64,000 nt of DNA. It comes from Acorus gramineus (taxonomy: Eukaryota > Streptophyta > Magnoliopsida > Acorales > Acoraceae). Positions 1-13,198 of the stretch are shown piece by piece. The position numbers and the translations under genes were made by a program. Location of the stretch: assembly GCA_030737835.1 (NCBI GenBank), contig CM060852.1, forward strand, positions 22,801,868 to 22,865,867. Direction: 5' to 3'. Each line of letters starts with the position of its first letter. Within the stretch, counting starts at the first letter, position 1. The notes under the pieces were generated by a model, which did no database searches, had not been told where the DNA came from, and worked only from the letters and a program-made list of their open reading frames with translations.

Positions 1-39
1 ATTCTGGAGAAGAACAAGTATGAGAGAAGAAAATCATAC

Positions 40-3000
40 ATGAGCAGTGATAACCGAATCATCTCCATCCTGATCATTCCCAATGATCAACCCTTTTCTC
101 CTATCATTTGATAAATAAACACAATAAATCCCAAACAGTGAGTTTATTAGCAAAAAGTGAGGAAAAAAAGACAAACTGATGAGAAGTTGAGAACTCACTT
201 GTTGATGTCACCGGTAACAGTACCCTGAAATTCTGTTGGCACTTTTAACTCGACCAACATCACTGGCTCTAGTATGACAGGCTTAGCGGCAGTGTAGCAC
301 TGTTTCATGAATATGTGTTACTATATAGAAGGGGGTAAAAGCATGTGGAGAATGATGGCTCACATTATTTTTGGGTGGTGATCATCATTAGTTTAGCAAG
401 AAAATGCTACATATTATAACTACATATTATATGAGTTATGCACTCAGGATTCAAGTAGAAAGGATCACCTGTCTAAATGCATAAATAGCTGCAAGCTTAA
501 AAGCAAGTTCACTGGAATCTACAGCATGGGCTGCTCCATCCATCAAAACCACACGGAGATTTTCAACCGGATGATCTATCAATGAACCACTGGACACACA
601 ATCGGATGTGAGTAGTGACAAAAAGCCATGCATCAAACAACCACCTTTCAGGGAAAAATATTTTTTACTCACGAATTGCTAGCTTCTTTGAAACCCTTCT
701 CAATTGCTGGAATGAAGCTTGATGGTATTGCTTGCCCAATAAGCATATTCTCAAACTCAAATTTTGTGGGTGACCCCTCGGGAAGTGGCTCAACATATCT
801 GCTCAATATACAGACAACAGATAAGCCAATGACTGAAAGTTAGCAATACGTTTCACTACATACCTTCAGGATGATTAGACGAAGTCATTTAAAATTCTTG
901 AAACTCAAAAGGAGAATTACAGATTGTTGTGAAGCAGAGATAGTTGCATTGCATGTCACATTAGTTCAACAACAACTGGTTCTTTATATTGAAAACCTAT
1001 TACAAATTGCATGGTCCTTGATCTAAATTTAAAAAGACCTCAAAGTAATTCTCCCTTACAAAGTTCAAAATTTCAAATAGTAAAGAAATCCTGATTTGAA
1101 TTCACCTTAAAGAGAGTCTGATATTAAACAATCTAGATTATATCCACCGTCAAGAGTTTGATTTAAATGTGTCACTCACCCGATAACCCGTCCATATTGA
1201 CCTTGACCTCCACTCTGCTTTTTATGCAAGTAATCAAAATTTGCACGCTGGGTGATAGTCTCCCTGAAGTTAACACGAGGTCTTCCAACAACTGCATCAA
1301 CCTTTACATGCAAATGCAAGTGAAAAACACTGAGAACAGAACACAAACAGGTATGGCTTGAACCAATGGAAACGGATAGGCACCTTGTACTCTCTTCGAA
1401 TGCGCTCAACATAAATGTCCAAATGAAGCTCTCCCATTCCAGAAATTATTGTCTGGATAAAACATAATCAATATGCATCAGATGGCATAAGCATTGTTTC
1501 CTAATTAAATAATAAAGCTGAACAAACCTGCCCACTTTCAGCATCCAAACCAACACGAAAAGTTGGATCCTCTTTTTGGAAGCGATTCAAAGCTTTCGAA
1601 AACTGATGCACATAGAAAACAATTATACGTTTGGCAATAGAAATAAATAGTTGACAACCAGAAAGATATTTGGGTTCAGAAGATTACTTGTCCTCCAGTG
1701 TCTTTAGATACAGGAGAAACGGCCAAAGACATCACAGGCTCAGGGATGTTCATAGATGTCATCGTGTATTTAACAGACCCATCAGTGAATGTGTCCCCTA
1801 CAAAAAAGAAAATGGAAATAAAAAAAGAAGTGAGCAAGAGAGAGTTAATTTGGAAAAGCATTTAAAAATTCAATCTTTTGTATTTGACAGATACCTGATG
1901 CACAATCTACACCGAACACGGCAACAATTTGTCCAGCGTGAGCCTCTTGGATATCCTATTTTAAAAAATAATATTACAATATATCAAATATAAATAATAT
2001 ATATAAACTGGGAAGTAGTTGGCAAAATTCTGGACAGATTTGATCATCTGAAACTCTAGCCATTTATGAGTAGATAAAAGTTTGATAATTAAAAAAATAA
2101 AAAAATATATATACATGACACAAACCTCCATCTCATCAGAATGCATTCGAACTAGGCGAGGAACCTGAGAAAGAAATTGAAAAACATAACGAAAAATGAG
2201 AAGCAAAAAGTTAATACATCTCCAGGTCACAATATCTGTTCATATACAAAAAGCAAGATATTAAGCCAAAGAAAGAGATGAAAGAAACAGTATTAGACAC
2301 ATGAACTGCTATCTTTATAAGTATCTCTAGTTCACACTCCTATTTTTTGAACAAATCTGATTGAAACCCTAAGATAACAATATTTAACTCTGGTCAATAA
2401 ACAACTACAAGGCTGAAATTATGAGAACATATCAAATATAAAAAAGCAATCTCAATGTCTAAACAGCAAAACTAAAGAAACTCTTACTTTTATCTTCTTT
2501 CCAGTGTTTACATTGATTATGAAATCACCCTTCCGAATTATACCCTCATAGATTGTGATGAGGGAAACAATAATTAGTGTATATAATTTCAAGTTATTCT
2601 AAAAATTTTGAATCATCAGGATGAGTAGCCACAGAAGAAAAGTAGTCACACCTTAGAAAAGTTAATTGACCAAAGCGTCCTTCTTCTAATTTGAAAGCCA
2701 GAGCAACAAGGGGGCCCAATGGAGTTCCAGATAAAGTTACCTACTCAGTAAAACCAAATGGAAATATCTCGTCACTTAATTTCTGAAACATGATTAAAAA
2801 GAAAAATTCAAAAACAAGCTCAAAGCAAGTTATTAGTCGAAAATTTAGTTTTAATTACATTCACTGTACCTTCTCTTCATTCTTGCTTTGGTCAAGGGCA
2901 TAATTACTAACTTCTGCGGGGCATGGCAAATAGCTAATAACACCATCCAGAAGCGGTTGTACTCCCTGAAAACACAAATTATCATTATCACTCCACAAAA

Positions 3001-6000
3001 TGCTCAAGGTCAAAATATCAGCTACATAAGATGCATGAAGTGGAGCCCCCCTCCCTCCCCCCCAAAAAAAAAAAAAGAAAAAAAAGCATGATGTAGACAG
3101 AAATAATATCAGTTACAATTAGAGCTTCCTTCTACACTCTTTCCCTTTCCTCTCACTCAGATCCTCCTCCCCTCCAACATTCAACCTACAGGTAACCCCG
3201 TGCAAAGACAAATTTTGATAAAAATTTAAGTTGTGCAAGTCATGTAAGTGATAAACATTGATATGAGTATTCCAAAGTTCATATATTCTAATTTTTGACC
3301 CAGTTCACAAGTACGGAGTCCCTGTGGTGCCAGGCCAGGTGCAGAATCCATCCCACTTCACAACACAACACAACCGTTTTTAGTCTTAACCATCAACTCT
3401 AGTTGTCATACTCATACCATCATTACTAGCTGCAACTACAATTCACAAGATAATCATTTTTTTATTGTCTGCAGTACCATTTATTTACTTCCTTAAAGAA
3501 TACAACTGAAAATTTGCACTAAAACTTTCCCAGCCTTGAACCTTATACGAAATATGAAGAAAATTTTCACATACGTACAGCATAAATTGGATTTTAATTC
3601 AACTTTAATGCAATGAATTTTAGATATGATTGTTTTATAAATTTTTCATTGGGTAATTATAATGCACCAGAACAACTACATTGGCCGCACTTCAGTTTGG
3701 CACATAACACTTCCATGATACATCAATGTTCGGCCGGCCCAGCCCACAGTCCAGAACTACAAGGAGATGTGGGGCCCGAGATTCCCACTAAGTGAAATGT
3801 TTTATGTGTCTCGCTTTCCAGCATCGCATCATAACAATGGCTTATAATTCAAAATGGCGCCCGGACGAGCCGGTGGACTGCCCAATGTGAGACGCTGAGC
3901 CCGAAACTGTCTTGCGGGTGCCTGGTCACACGCAACTACCGTCGAGACTTGATGCGATCTCACCCCTATCCACTAGCTTTACTAACATAGAGGAACTGTA
4001 GCGTGAATTTCATCGTGAACCAACATGACAAGTCCATTTTGGCCAAGAACCTCAGATAGTTGGTTCCAGCGGGGTTCTGGGTGTTATGGTTGTCCAGAAA
4101 TGAAATCGTGTTCAAGGGGGCACGATTCTATTTCGAGAACCTGTGGGCTCTGTTTAAAATATCGATCGATATATCGATTTTGGCGAGTAAAATACTAATA
4201 TCGAATCACTTCGCGAGATTATCGTGAATATGCAATGACGTCATGCTGACGTAATCGATAGATTTTCGATATATGGTCGATATATCAAAAAATTTCGATA
4301 TATTTTCGATATATCGGTGATATATCTATAAACCTACAGATAAAAAAAAATATTTTTTTTTAAAAAACCCTCTCCCCATTTTTTTTTTTGTTTTGAATTT
4401 TAACCCTTCACTTTCCTTATCCTATAAACACCTCCCCAAATCTTCATTTTCATCACAACAACAACAACAATCTTCTTTTGCATTACTCAATCTCTTCTAC
4501 ACGACTACACACTTTCTACTACTAACATTTAACAAACAAATTCTCCCAAAACCCTCCTAAATGCCCCAAAAATTAATTTAACATTATTGTTCTTCATTTT
4601 TCTGTTTTTTTCACATTTTTTTTTTCTTATTTTATCTGTTCTTTTTCCCCATTTTTAGGCAAAATAAATAAATAAATAATAACCAAATCGATATATCGAT
4701 CGATATATCATTTTGGGGGTATTTCGATATATCGAAATATCAATATTTTAAACATTGCTTGTGGGAGCTGTTGCAAAGCTTAATTAGTGATCAGGGATGT
4801 CACCTTGCAGGGCCAGGTGCATGAGTTTTTGCAAAGGAATTTGGGGATCGAGGACTGATCATTGAGTGTCCTGTGTCACTGCATGGCTGGGTGGATCTCT
4901 CTACAACCCGGGATGCTCAATGGCCGAAGGTTAAACCTTCCTTTTGTTTACTTTGCTTTTCACTCTCTCTCTTTGTTCCTCATCGTTTGGTCATTGTACT
5001 TTGATTATGTACTTCTTAAAGTGATGTATGGACATAAAAACATTTCGGTGTCCCAACAGGTTGAAAACACAGAGACCAGGTGTACTTATTACATTGAAAG
5101 AAAGCAAGTTACTCTGTTGCAATACATCAATATGAAGCGGGATTCAGAAAATAAATATGCAAAACAAAACAAAATGTCCTGTCAAAATTTATGTAGAACA
5201 TAGAGAGAAAAATTCAAGGAAATCTTGGTTTCCAACCTTGTTTTTGAAAGCACTTCCCATGAACACCGGTATGAATTTCCGTGCTACTGTAGCCCTGCGG
5301 ATCGCCATCTAGTATACATAAAGAAGGAAAGGAGTATAAATACATAGCAATGGCCAAACTCAAAACTGGAAAGTGAAAACAAGTATTGAACTGGAAATCA
5401 AACTGAACTATTAATTAATTCCACAAGTAGCCTATAGCAACCATTATAGACAATACAATGTAGATTACTGCATTTGAACAAATGAGACTGTCTAGCATGT
5501 TGTTCAAAGACATACCTCCAGATCAGTGGGTGAAATGGGCTCATCACTGAGAAAAGAATCAGCAATTTTGTCATCCACTTCAGAGACAACTTCGATCAGT
5601 TCACGCCGCTTTTCTGACACCAACTCCTCCATATTTTCAGGAACATCCGCAGTAACAATGTTTTCGCTACACATGATCATGTAAACTTGAGCATCCATTG
5701 TTGGGGATATAATGTTTCTCTGGTAAAATAAAAATATATATAACTAAAATAACACTGACCCATTGGAACCATGAAAGTAATATGCTTTCATATGCACAAG
5801 ATCAACAAGGCCTTGAAAATCATCTTCCAATCCAATTGGTACTTGTACTGCTGCACTATGGTGCCGGAGCTTAGTCCTTGCCTAGAAAATAATGATTTTG
5901 AAATTTGAAGTCAAATTCAATTGAACATCAATCATAATAAACATATAGAGAAGGATTGAAGCTATATGTTGCAAATATTCCAAGTTCCTGATCCAGGAAA

Positions 6001-8051
6001 TTAGCATTCCAGAACCCAAATTTGGAAATAAAAATCAAGCAATATATATAGTGCATTTCCACTGGGGCTGACAATCAATAAGTGCTTAGGATAACTATAA
6101 TGGATTAGCCAAAATATCTTGGACTATCCTCGACGAGCAAACAGTTTTATCATCGGAAGTTTTTGTTTTCCTCTTGTTATATTACCTAAGAAGAGAGGGA
6201 TAACTGGATTGTTAATTTTGTGAGTTTCATATTAAAAAGTTCTTTGGTTCTCATAACAAATCTCCAACTTCACTCATGAAAATAACAGCTTCCATATGAA
6301 GAGTTTCTTTCAAGTGAGCTGCCATTGCATTCTGGAAAACTGGTGTGTTACTATATTGCAACAAAATTAACCAGTTTCCTTTGTTCGCTTCTATAAACGT
6401 CCAGTTGACTAATATAATGTAGCTATACCTCATGTATCACTATGTTGGAATTCAGTTGAAGATAGGCATAAACGGGAAGGAACATCGAACAGAGATTTTA
6501 ACATTTTTCCACCAATAAACTGAAGTAGTACGCTCCTACCTGATTGAGGACTTTCCATGGATCTGCTCCCATCCGGTCAAGCTTATTGATGAAAGCAACC
6601 CTAGGAACCTCATATCTTCTCATCTGGCGATCTACAGTGATTGACTGGCTCTGCACCCCACCGACACTGCAAAGGACGAGTATTGCACCATCAAGAACAC
6701 GCAAGGCGCGCTCAACTTCAATGGTGAAGTCCACATGACCAGGAGTGTCAATTATATTAACCTGATTTTGCGCGAAATATGCTCTATTAGAAATTCTTGC
6801 ATAGAAAACTAATGATATAATAAATTATCAACAATTCTGTAAATCTGTAATAGACACTTTAACAGATTGTCAGACATCAGCTATAAAAAAAAATGCATCC
6901 AACCAAAAGTTCCAAGAGTAAAGATTGCAAAACCAGAATAATTAGAGGATAACACAACTCTCAAGTATAACCATCATAACAGATCAGAATATTAACTAAA
7001 TTTGACTTCATTTCAACCAAATATGACTCAATAAATATTCACACTCTCGGGAGAGAAAAAAACCATTGAAAGAGGAAACAACAAGAGACAATGACATTAA
7101 AAATATATTTTTGTTGCCATTACCAAAATTTCCAATGAAATTTAGACAATAAAAACTCACTTCTTAAATAACCCCAACTCATACAAAACAACACCAAATC
7201 ACTTAAAATAAAGTCAATCGCACCACAAAAAGAAAACAAAAACCAAAAGTCACTTTCTGAACATAAAAAACCACCCTAAAAAACACTTCGTTTCCTTCCT
7301 ACTAGATATGAATCGTCTCAATTTAGCACTTGAAACTCAAAACAAGGGAATTCTCAACAAAAAGGGGGCAACAAGTGACAGTGACACTAAATATACTTTT
7401 TTTTTTTTTCAATTAGCAAAATATCACATGAAAACTAGATAATAAATTAAAAAACACAGCACCATATCACCCAAAACAAAAACCAAAATCTGACTATCCG
7501 AACTTAATAAACCAATAATGACATTCCATTTCCATCCTATAAAGTATGAACCAACTCAATTTAACAACAATCGACCTGAAACAAATCAAATTAAAGAACA
7601 TGATCGGGTCAATTCCGAATCAGACGGTGGTGGCAAAGCAAACCTGATAACCGTTCCAGGTGCAGTAAGTGGCGGCGGACTGGATGGTGATCCCCTTCTC
7701 CCTCTCGAGGTCCATCGAGTCCATCTTCGCCCCGACGCCGTCCCTCCCCCGGACTTCGTGGATCTCGTGTATCCTCCCCGTGTAGAACAGTATCCTCTCC
7801 GTCAGAGTCGTCTTCCCGGAGTCTATGTGGGCCGAGATCCCTATGTTCCTCATCTTCTCCATCGCCTCCCTCCACATCACCTCCTTGTCCTCCCGAACCC
7901 TCGCCGCGCTCCCACTTGACAGTCCTCTCCGGAAGGAGAGTAGGAGGTTGTGCGAGGAGGCGGAGGAGGGAGGAGGATGAGAGAGGGTGGTGGTGGTGGT
8001 CGGGCGGAGGGAGGTGGTGAGGAGGCGGCGGACGGCGGAGGACCTCGCCAT
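40..8051 (-). CDS. Mitochondrial elongation factor G (partial, 3' end outside window; damaged at exons 7/8)
   Basis: Translational GTPase that translocates peptidyl-tRNA on mitochondrial ribosomes. The exons I can join are 8051-7644, 6761-6540, 5881-5760, 5666-5516, 5308-5237, 2965-2870, 2741-2652, 2554-2488, 2164-2126, 1955-1895, 1797-1688, 1602-1528, 1452-1384, 1301-1180, 798-673, 589-469, 299-199 and 100-40. Exon 1 encodes a Ser/Arg/Thr-rich presequence, then the P-loop AHIDSGKTT and switch I with REKGIT. Exon 2 has DTPGH and the NKLD guanine motif. Later exons give domains II-V, including [11 protein letters not shown] and [11 protein letters not shown]. All exons agree in phase except two. 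Exon 7 has one base too many near 2700/2701, shifting [10 protein letters not shown] out of frame, and exon 8 starts at 2554 after AC, not AG. The copy is therefore either decaying or misread there. The last exons lie beyond position 1. Confidence 0.93.
4020..4990 (+). mobile_element. LINE ORF2 3'-end remnant, split by a MITE
   Basis: From 4075 the plus strand reads [19 protein letters not shown], then NLWAL. This has the style of the C-terminal part of plant L1 reverse transcriptases, where an LW-x-x-RN motif follows the zf-RVT region. The reading resumes after 4760 with [10 protein letters not shown] and ends at a stop near 4858. The following AT-rich stretch may be 3' UTR. It lies in the EF-G intron in the opposite sense. 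The match is by motif memory only. Confidence 0.45.
4151..4754. mobile_element. MITE with TGTTTAAAATAT termini and TCGATATATCGA arrays
   Basis: A 604-bp element whose ends are inverted: it starts TGTTTAAAATATCGAT and ends ATCAATATTTTAAACA. Both subterminal zones are built from the palindrome TCGATATATCGA. The centre contains CA/AAC-rich pyrimidine DNA. Near-matching 9-mers flank it (TGTGGGCTC at 4142, TGTGGGAGC at 4760), which suggests a 9-bp target duplication, though 5 extra bases separate the right one. It interrupts the LINE reading frame, so it is younger than the LINE. The superfamily is uncertain. Confidence 0.6.
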
Positions 8052-8397
8052 CGCTGCTGCTAAAACCCGAAAAGAAAAAATAAAATAATTTGATCCCCTA
8101 AAACCCTTTTGTTTTTTCGGGTTTCCATTTTTTTTGTTGTGAGAGGGGATATGGAGGCTTCACTTCGAAAACTCCACCGATCTGGACCGTTCAAATCTAT
8201 TTATCAGACAATGACCGTTGGTTACATATCTGATGGTGGTTTGGGCATTAACTTGGATCGGTCCAGTCCGAATTCGACAAGTTGAACTGATTTGAACATG
8301 GGTTGGATAGAGAAAAATCTGATTCAGACTGATGAGTTCTGCTAATGCAGAAATTATTTGGCTTCGACATCTTTGATGTAATATCAATGTCATTCAC
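8052..8397 (-). promoter_or_regulatory. Upstream region of the EF-G gene
   Basis: This is the sequence between the EF-G start codon and the first MITE. It holds AAACCC(T/G) motifs (near 8064 and 8100), seen in many plant housekeeping and organelle-translation promoters. I see no clear TATA box. Confidence 0.35.
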
Positions 8398-8914
8398 TAG
8401 GGATGGTAATGGAACGTAGTGGGATAAGTTTGATCAATCTCAAACCTGCTGACAAAATCTCATATCAAGCTTGTGACGGTTTTAATTGTTTCGTCCTGCG
8501 AGTTTTTTTAAAACTCAAACCCTCCCTGTACCATTCAATTTAAGGGGAAATGAGTTTAAAAATCCTATTTTTTTTCAATCATTTTTAATGTTTTTTAGTT
8601 TACAAACTAAATATTTCCTCCACTCATTAGCTTATATAATATTATTTAACACGCTTATCTATTTTGTTATTCATAATAATAATAATAATATATGATAAAT
8701 TGATTTTATCTATATATCATATTAATATAAGTGATTTAAACGAAATAAAACGGAACAGTGTTGGTTTTGTACTTGATTCTCAAACCTGTCTCTTATCTTA
8801 ACTGGGTTTGGATGGGTCGGGTTGGTATTTGATAGTTAGAAGGCCAAATCCATCTCAACAGAGTTAGGTCAGAATGGGTTTCTCATTTATTATCTCTTCT
8901 GACCGCCATCCCTA
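8398..8914. mobile_element. hAT-type MITE (TAGGGATGG termini)
   Basis: The 517-bp segment starts TAGGGATGG and ends CCATCCCTA. It is flanked by similar but not identical 8-mers (TCATTCAC and ATCATCAC). TAGGG ends and 8-bp duplications are typical of hAT non-autonomous elements. The inside is AT-rich with no coding sequence. Confidence 0.6.
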
Positions 8915-9027
8915 ATCATCACTTTTATATCCCCTCTATACTCTGATGACAAAGAGCATCATTTAGATTCCTAATAATCCAATTTTTTAATGAGTAAATC
9001 AAACATATACTCATGGGGTGTGTTTTG

Positions 9028-9745
9028 TAGGGATGCAACTCGGGTGGGTTGGGTCGGGTTCGGCTTTAACCCGCATTGCATAGAACCTAACCCAAACCTG
9101 TGTCCGAACCCGACCTCAACCCGAAGGGTTCAACCTGAATTTGAACCCGACCTCAACCCGCGGGTTCGGGTCGGGTTCAGGTTGAATTCGGGCTCGGGTT
9201 GGGCTCGGATCGAGCTCGGGTTTAATACTTAAAAGATCATAAAAATTATTTAATAAACAACACAATAAACTCTAATTAATTAAATGTATATTCACCACAA
9301 AAAAAACTTACAAAATCCAAATAGTTTATTAATACATATTCTAAATTTTAATTAAGCTAAACATAGCTTCATTGCTTTTCAACAAAAATATAAAAAAAAC
9401 ATTTACCACTTGCTAAAAAAACCCTTCACCTTCAATGTTCAAATCAATTTTTACTACGTACATACAAAATAAGTCTACACAAAACAAATAAACAAAAAAA
9501 ATTGAGTTTTTAGGGTTTAGTGAAATGTATGTATGTTGTGGTAGCATAACATTTATGTTAACATGCATTGGGGGTTGGGTTCCGGTTGAGCCCGCCTAAC
9601 CTGACCCCCAACCCGAACCCGACCCGAATTGAGTTCGAGTTAGTTCGGGTTCGGGTCGGGTTGAACCCGACAGAGAAAAACCTCAACCCAAACCCACCCA
9701 TGAACCGGGTTGGGTCGGGTTCAATCCGCCCAAGTTGCATCCCTA
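9028..9745. mobile_element. hAT-type MITE with GGGTTCGGG subterminal tracts
   Basis: This 718-bp element has a perfect 8-bp target duplication, GTGTTTTG, at 9020-9027 and 9746-9753. Its ends are TAGGGATGCAACT and AGTTGCATCCCTA-like inverted repeats. About 170 bp at each end consist of variants of GGGTCGGGTTCGGGTT, and the AT-rich centre is non-coding. Open frames across it are only translations of the repeat. The ends suggest a hAT-family deletion derivative. The intact duplication argues for a fairly young insertion. Confidence 0.85.
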
Positions 9746-10793
9746 GTGTTTTGTGCACAATTTTGAGGGGAAAATTTAGAAAAATGAATAAATTTGAGTT
9801 GAAGAGAAATCGACGAAAAAAAATATTTTCCTTTTTATCAGTTTTATATGTTGTTTGTGTATGTAATGAAAAGTGATGAAAATAAACACTATTTTTGTGC
9901 ACGTGATGGAAATTACAAGAAATAAAATGTATTATTTGTGCTTCTGTGGTGGAAAATAACAAAAAATAAATTATGTTCTAAGAGAATCAGATGCCCTCCC
10001 TTTCTCTCCTCTAAAGTGAGGAAATTGTTTTCCTCTATCTCTTAGGGGCCGTTTGGTTCAGCAGAAAGCTGATTTTAAGTCCTGATTCATAAGTGCAGAT
10101 TATATAAGTCCTGATAAGTTTTAATCAGTTCAGAAGAAAAAAGTGTTTGGCTCAGCGGAAATTATAAGCACTTATGAAAATAAGTGTGTTTGGTTAAGTA
10201 CTAAAGAGTAGAGCTTATGCTAAGGGTGTTTTGATCCATTTAATAAGTGCTGAATGTAATTTGATGTTTGGTTGAAAACTTGATTATTTGCTTATTTTTG
10301 CATTTATAAAAAAAAAAGATACTTTGATATATGTCTATTTAATAAATTACTATTTACTGCACTTTGATTACTTGTTAGAACCTCATATAAACCTATACAG
10401 ATTTAAAAAACATGGGTCTTGTGTGATTTTTATGACGCGGTAATATGCAATCTACATTTTGTATATATGAAAAGTCATAGTAATGACATACTTGTTAAAA
10501 TTTTAAAACAATTTTCACCTAATAGTGGTAAAGTTACATATCATGTTATATGACATTGAAATTAAATACAAGAGAACATTACAACATCTGATGATTCAAA
10601 AATTGGAAGAAAAAAAAAATTCCGATCATCAAATATAAAACCATATACACAGACATAGTACTAGATGCATATATTTTCATGCTACCATAGATTTTTACAT
10701 GAGAATGTTACAATCCTTCTAAAATAGAAAAAAAATTCAACTGCAAGCTAATATTTACATTACATTGTTGGTTTCATAATCCAACTTTTACAG

Positions 10794-11003
10794 TCATTTG
10801 ATGGCCAGGAGCACAAGCAAAAAAAAGATCACAAACATCATCAATATAATACATAAGCATGAGCAGCATCCAAAGATGAGTAACCCTGTGGGGCGTGCAA
10901 CTGTGGCGGCCTTCTCCACCTTCTTCTGGACTGGGACCGGAAAATAATTGGGTCCATGCGCCCGACGCAATTCATCAACCCACATGAAACATTGTGGGTG
11001 TTC
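10794..11003 (-). CDS. Possible terminal exon: GRF-zinc-finger-like/transmembrane protein
   Basis: After a good acceptor (TAATCAG at 11004) the frame reads EHPQCFMWVDELRRAHG. It goes on through a charged linker to a very hydrophobic tail (CCSCLCIILMMFVIFFLLVLL) and a stop. The W-V-D-E-L piece recalls the end of plant GRF-type zinc fingers, which are often followed by a C-terminal membrane helix. The Cys/His half upstream was not located, so this is tentative. It lies inside the Harbinger-type element and may be a captured host fragment. Confidence 0.35.
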   Translation of the reverse strand, partial: EHPQCFMWVDELRRAHGPNYFPVPVQKKVEKAATVARPTGLLIFGCCSCLCIILMMFVIFFLLVLLAIK

Positions 11004-13118
11004 CTGATTACATGAATGACAACAAAATACATCAAATGATATCATTACACAGTATATAGGGATATAGAAATAGCATTGTGGTTTGTTTATAATATCTGCT
11101 AAATTTGTATAAGGATGATTTGTGTGTGGTGATTTGGACACTGGATGTAGTCAGGGTTGAGGGATTGAGTAGTGGACACCAGGCATGCAATGTACATGAC
11201 GGATTAACTAAATAGTTCATGGAACAAATTGAATAACTAATAGTAATCGAACTAAATCATTTCTAAGTTATCTCAGCTTCAAGGAATGTCCAATTGGAGA
11301 CTGACCAACCCTATGGATTGAACCGAAAATGATTTTTTCATGGAGCAAATACAAAGTCTGTAATTCAAATAATATAAATCACATATTGCTCACACCCATA
11401 AATCTTTTTTCCCACCTTCTCCCTAAAATATTGTTATAGGAATTAGCACAGGACAGTAATAGAGTGAAAATACTAAAGAATTGCATGCATTTGATAAAGG
11501 GTCATGTGAAGGGTCATAAATAATAATAATAAGAAGCCACACATCACAACAATTGACAAATATGCATTTTTTTATAACATTGGACTGGTTCCATCTAACA
11601 TAAATACTAAAGTTTGGGTTTGAATCATTAATGTCCATTGAGAAATGCAAGAACATTTTGTATAGGAGCTTCATAAACAGGAGAATGAATATAGAGATTG
11701 AACAAACCTCCACATACTCTACTGGTGTTCCTAATGAAGATCAACTTCTTCAAAGATTAATAAACAATATCATATTTTCTAAAGAAAAACCAATAGGAAA
11801 GCCCCATGGGAACTGAAAACATAGATATAGTACCACAAATCCATGCATCACCAATCAATGAAATCATTATCTATAGACAATCCCAATACATCAAATCAAC
11901 AAGTTTCGCACTAACATCTATAGCCTATTCAATAGTGGCAAAGAAAACAAAATAGTGACCATAATATAGAATTATAGAATCTGGATACCCCAAAAAATAG
12001 GAGACATTCAAATTAAAAAAATAAACCATCTATAAACCTGCTTTTGCAGGAACGAATAAAAAAAACCAAAGATGCACAAAATCAAACAGAAAAAGTCTAA
12101 AGATTCTAGGATTTCCAATCCCTTCGAAACAAGTTCATCAGGTCCTACTCTCTGTCACTCCACAATCAAATCATCCAACTGAAGAATTATTTCCCTTAAA
12201 AAAAGTAAAAACAACAAGTCATTCAAAACCCTCTCTAATGGCTTCCTTAAATTCTCTGGACATCATCATTATTTCACCACTCAACAGAGTACTCTATCCA
12301 CCTATCCTCAGCTAACCTATTCAAGGGCCTAGTTTTTGCTCTGTACATGAAAACACCTATGAAAGTAACATTACCCATCAACATAATTTGTCGTGGTTTA
12401 TTAATTGAGCACTCTGTGACTCCCAGATGCAAGCAAGCATTGTTGGGTCTTTCCCAATGCCTATAGTCCATTTGAACAAAAAGCCAACAGCAGTGCATAT
12501 TTGAAAGCTTGTTTGAATCTGGTAAGATTTTTCAACTATTGCAGATTTTTAAATTTGTAGCTTGAGTTAGACAAAAACACTAATCTTTTGATGATAATAG
12601 TAAAACCTTTTATACTGGAAGATAGAGATATCATGGAAATTTTTTCTTCAGTCTTCAGTAAAATATATGCATATACATTGTCAAGTAATCAGTCATTGGA
12701 GCTCCCAATAACAGAAACCCAAAAGCATGAACATCACCTCAACTTCTGAAACCCCAAAAAATAAAAACCCACCTAAAAAAAACCCCCACAAAATCTAAAC
12801 TAACATCAAACAACCAGAGATTAAAAAGAAAAACCCCATCCATACCTGATCTTCTACAAAAACAATGCTAAAAAACTCAACCCAATAAACCCTTCAAAAA
12901 ACACACACATTTCGACCTTCTCCCTAAACATTCATTTCCATAAAACCCTAAACAGATTTTGATACAATAGATCTAAAGAAATACATGAACGGAGGAGATT
13001 TGGTAGGGTTTTACCTAGATAGTTGCTTCGGGAGGAGATCCAAAGAGGCAAAAAAAGCAGATCGGAACGTCCACGGTTTGTTGGAGACGGTGAGAGGGAG
13101 ATCGAAGTGTATCTTCGC

Positions 13119-13198
13119 GTTTCGTGAGGAGGCGGCAGATCAGTCGACGAACACCATGGCCGTTTCGTGAGGAGGCGGCAGATCAGTCGACGAACACC
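13119..13198. repeat. Tandem 37-bp duplication, period 43
   Basis: The 37 bases at 13119-13155 recur exactly at 13162-13198, separated by ATGGCC. The unit is GC-rich (includes GAGGAGGCGGCAGATCAG). It lies in the putative 5' exon/promoter of the minus-strand gene inside the Harbinger-type element. Confidence 0.9.

Larger units (their letters stand above)
2971..5236 (-). other. Large intron 5 of the EF-G gene
   Basis: This 2.3-kb intron is far longer than its neighbours. From about 2990 to 3700 it is AT-rich with a poly-A/C run near 3050-3085 and no coding signal. From about 3725 to 4020 it turns GC-richer and looks like an unassigned old repeat. A LINE 3' remnant follows, with a MITE inserted into it. 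Confidence 0.7.

Noticed and set aside
9028-9745. Telomere-like repeat
   Set aside because: The unit is CGGGTT-like and degenerate, not TTTAGGG, and it lies inside element ends with a target duplication.
9558-9962. Frames reading NPTRTRTNSN-like or LNPNPTRIE-like peptides
   Set aside because: Simple-sequence translation of the hAT MITE end tracts.
12274-12498. 74-codon minus-strand frame inside the Harbinger-type element
   Set aside because: No motif recognised and no splice logic linking it to the WVDEL exon; left unannotated.
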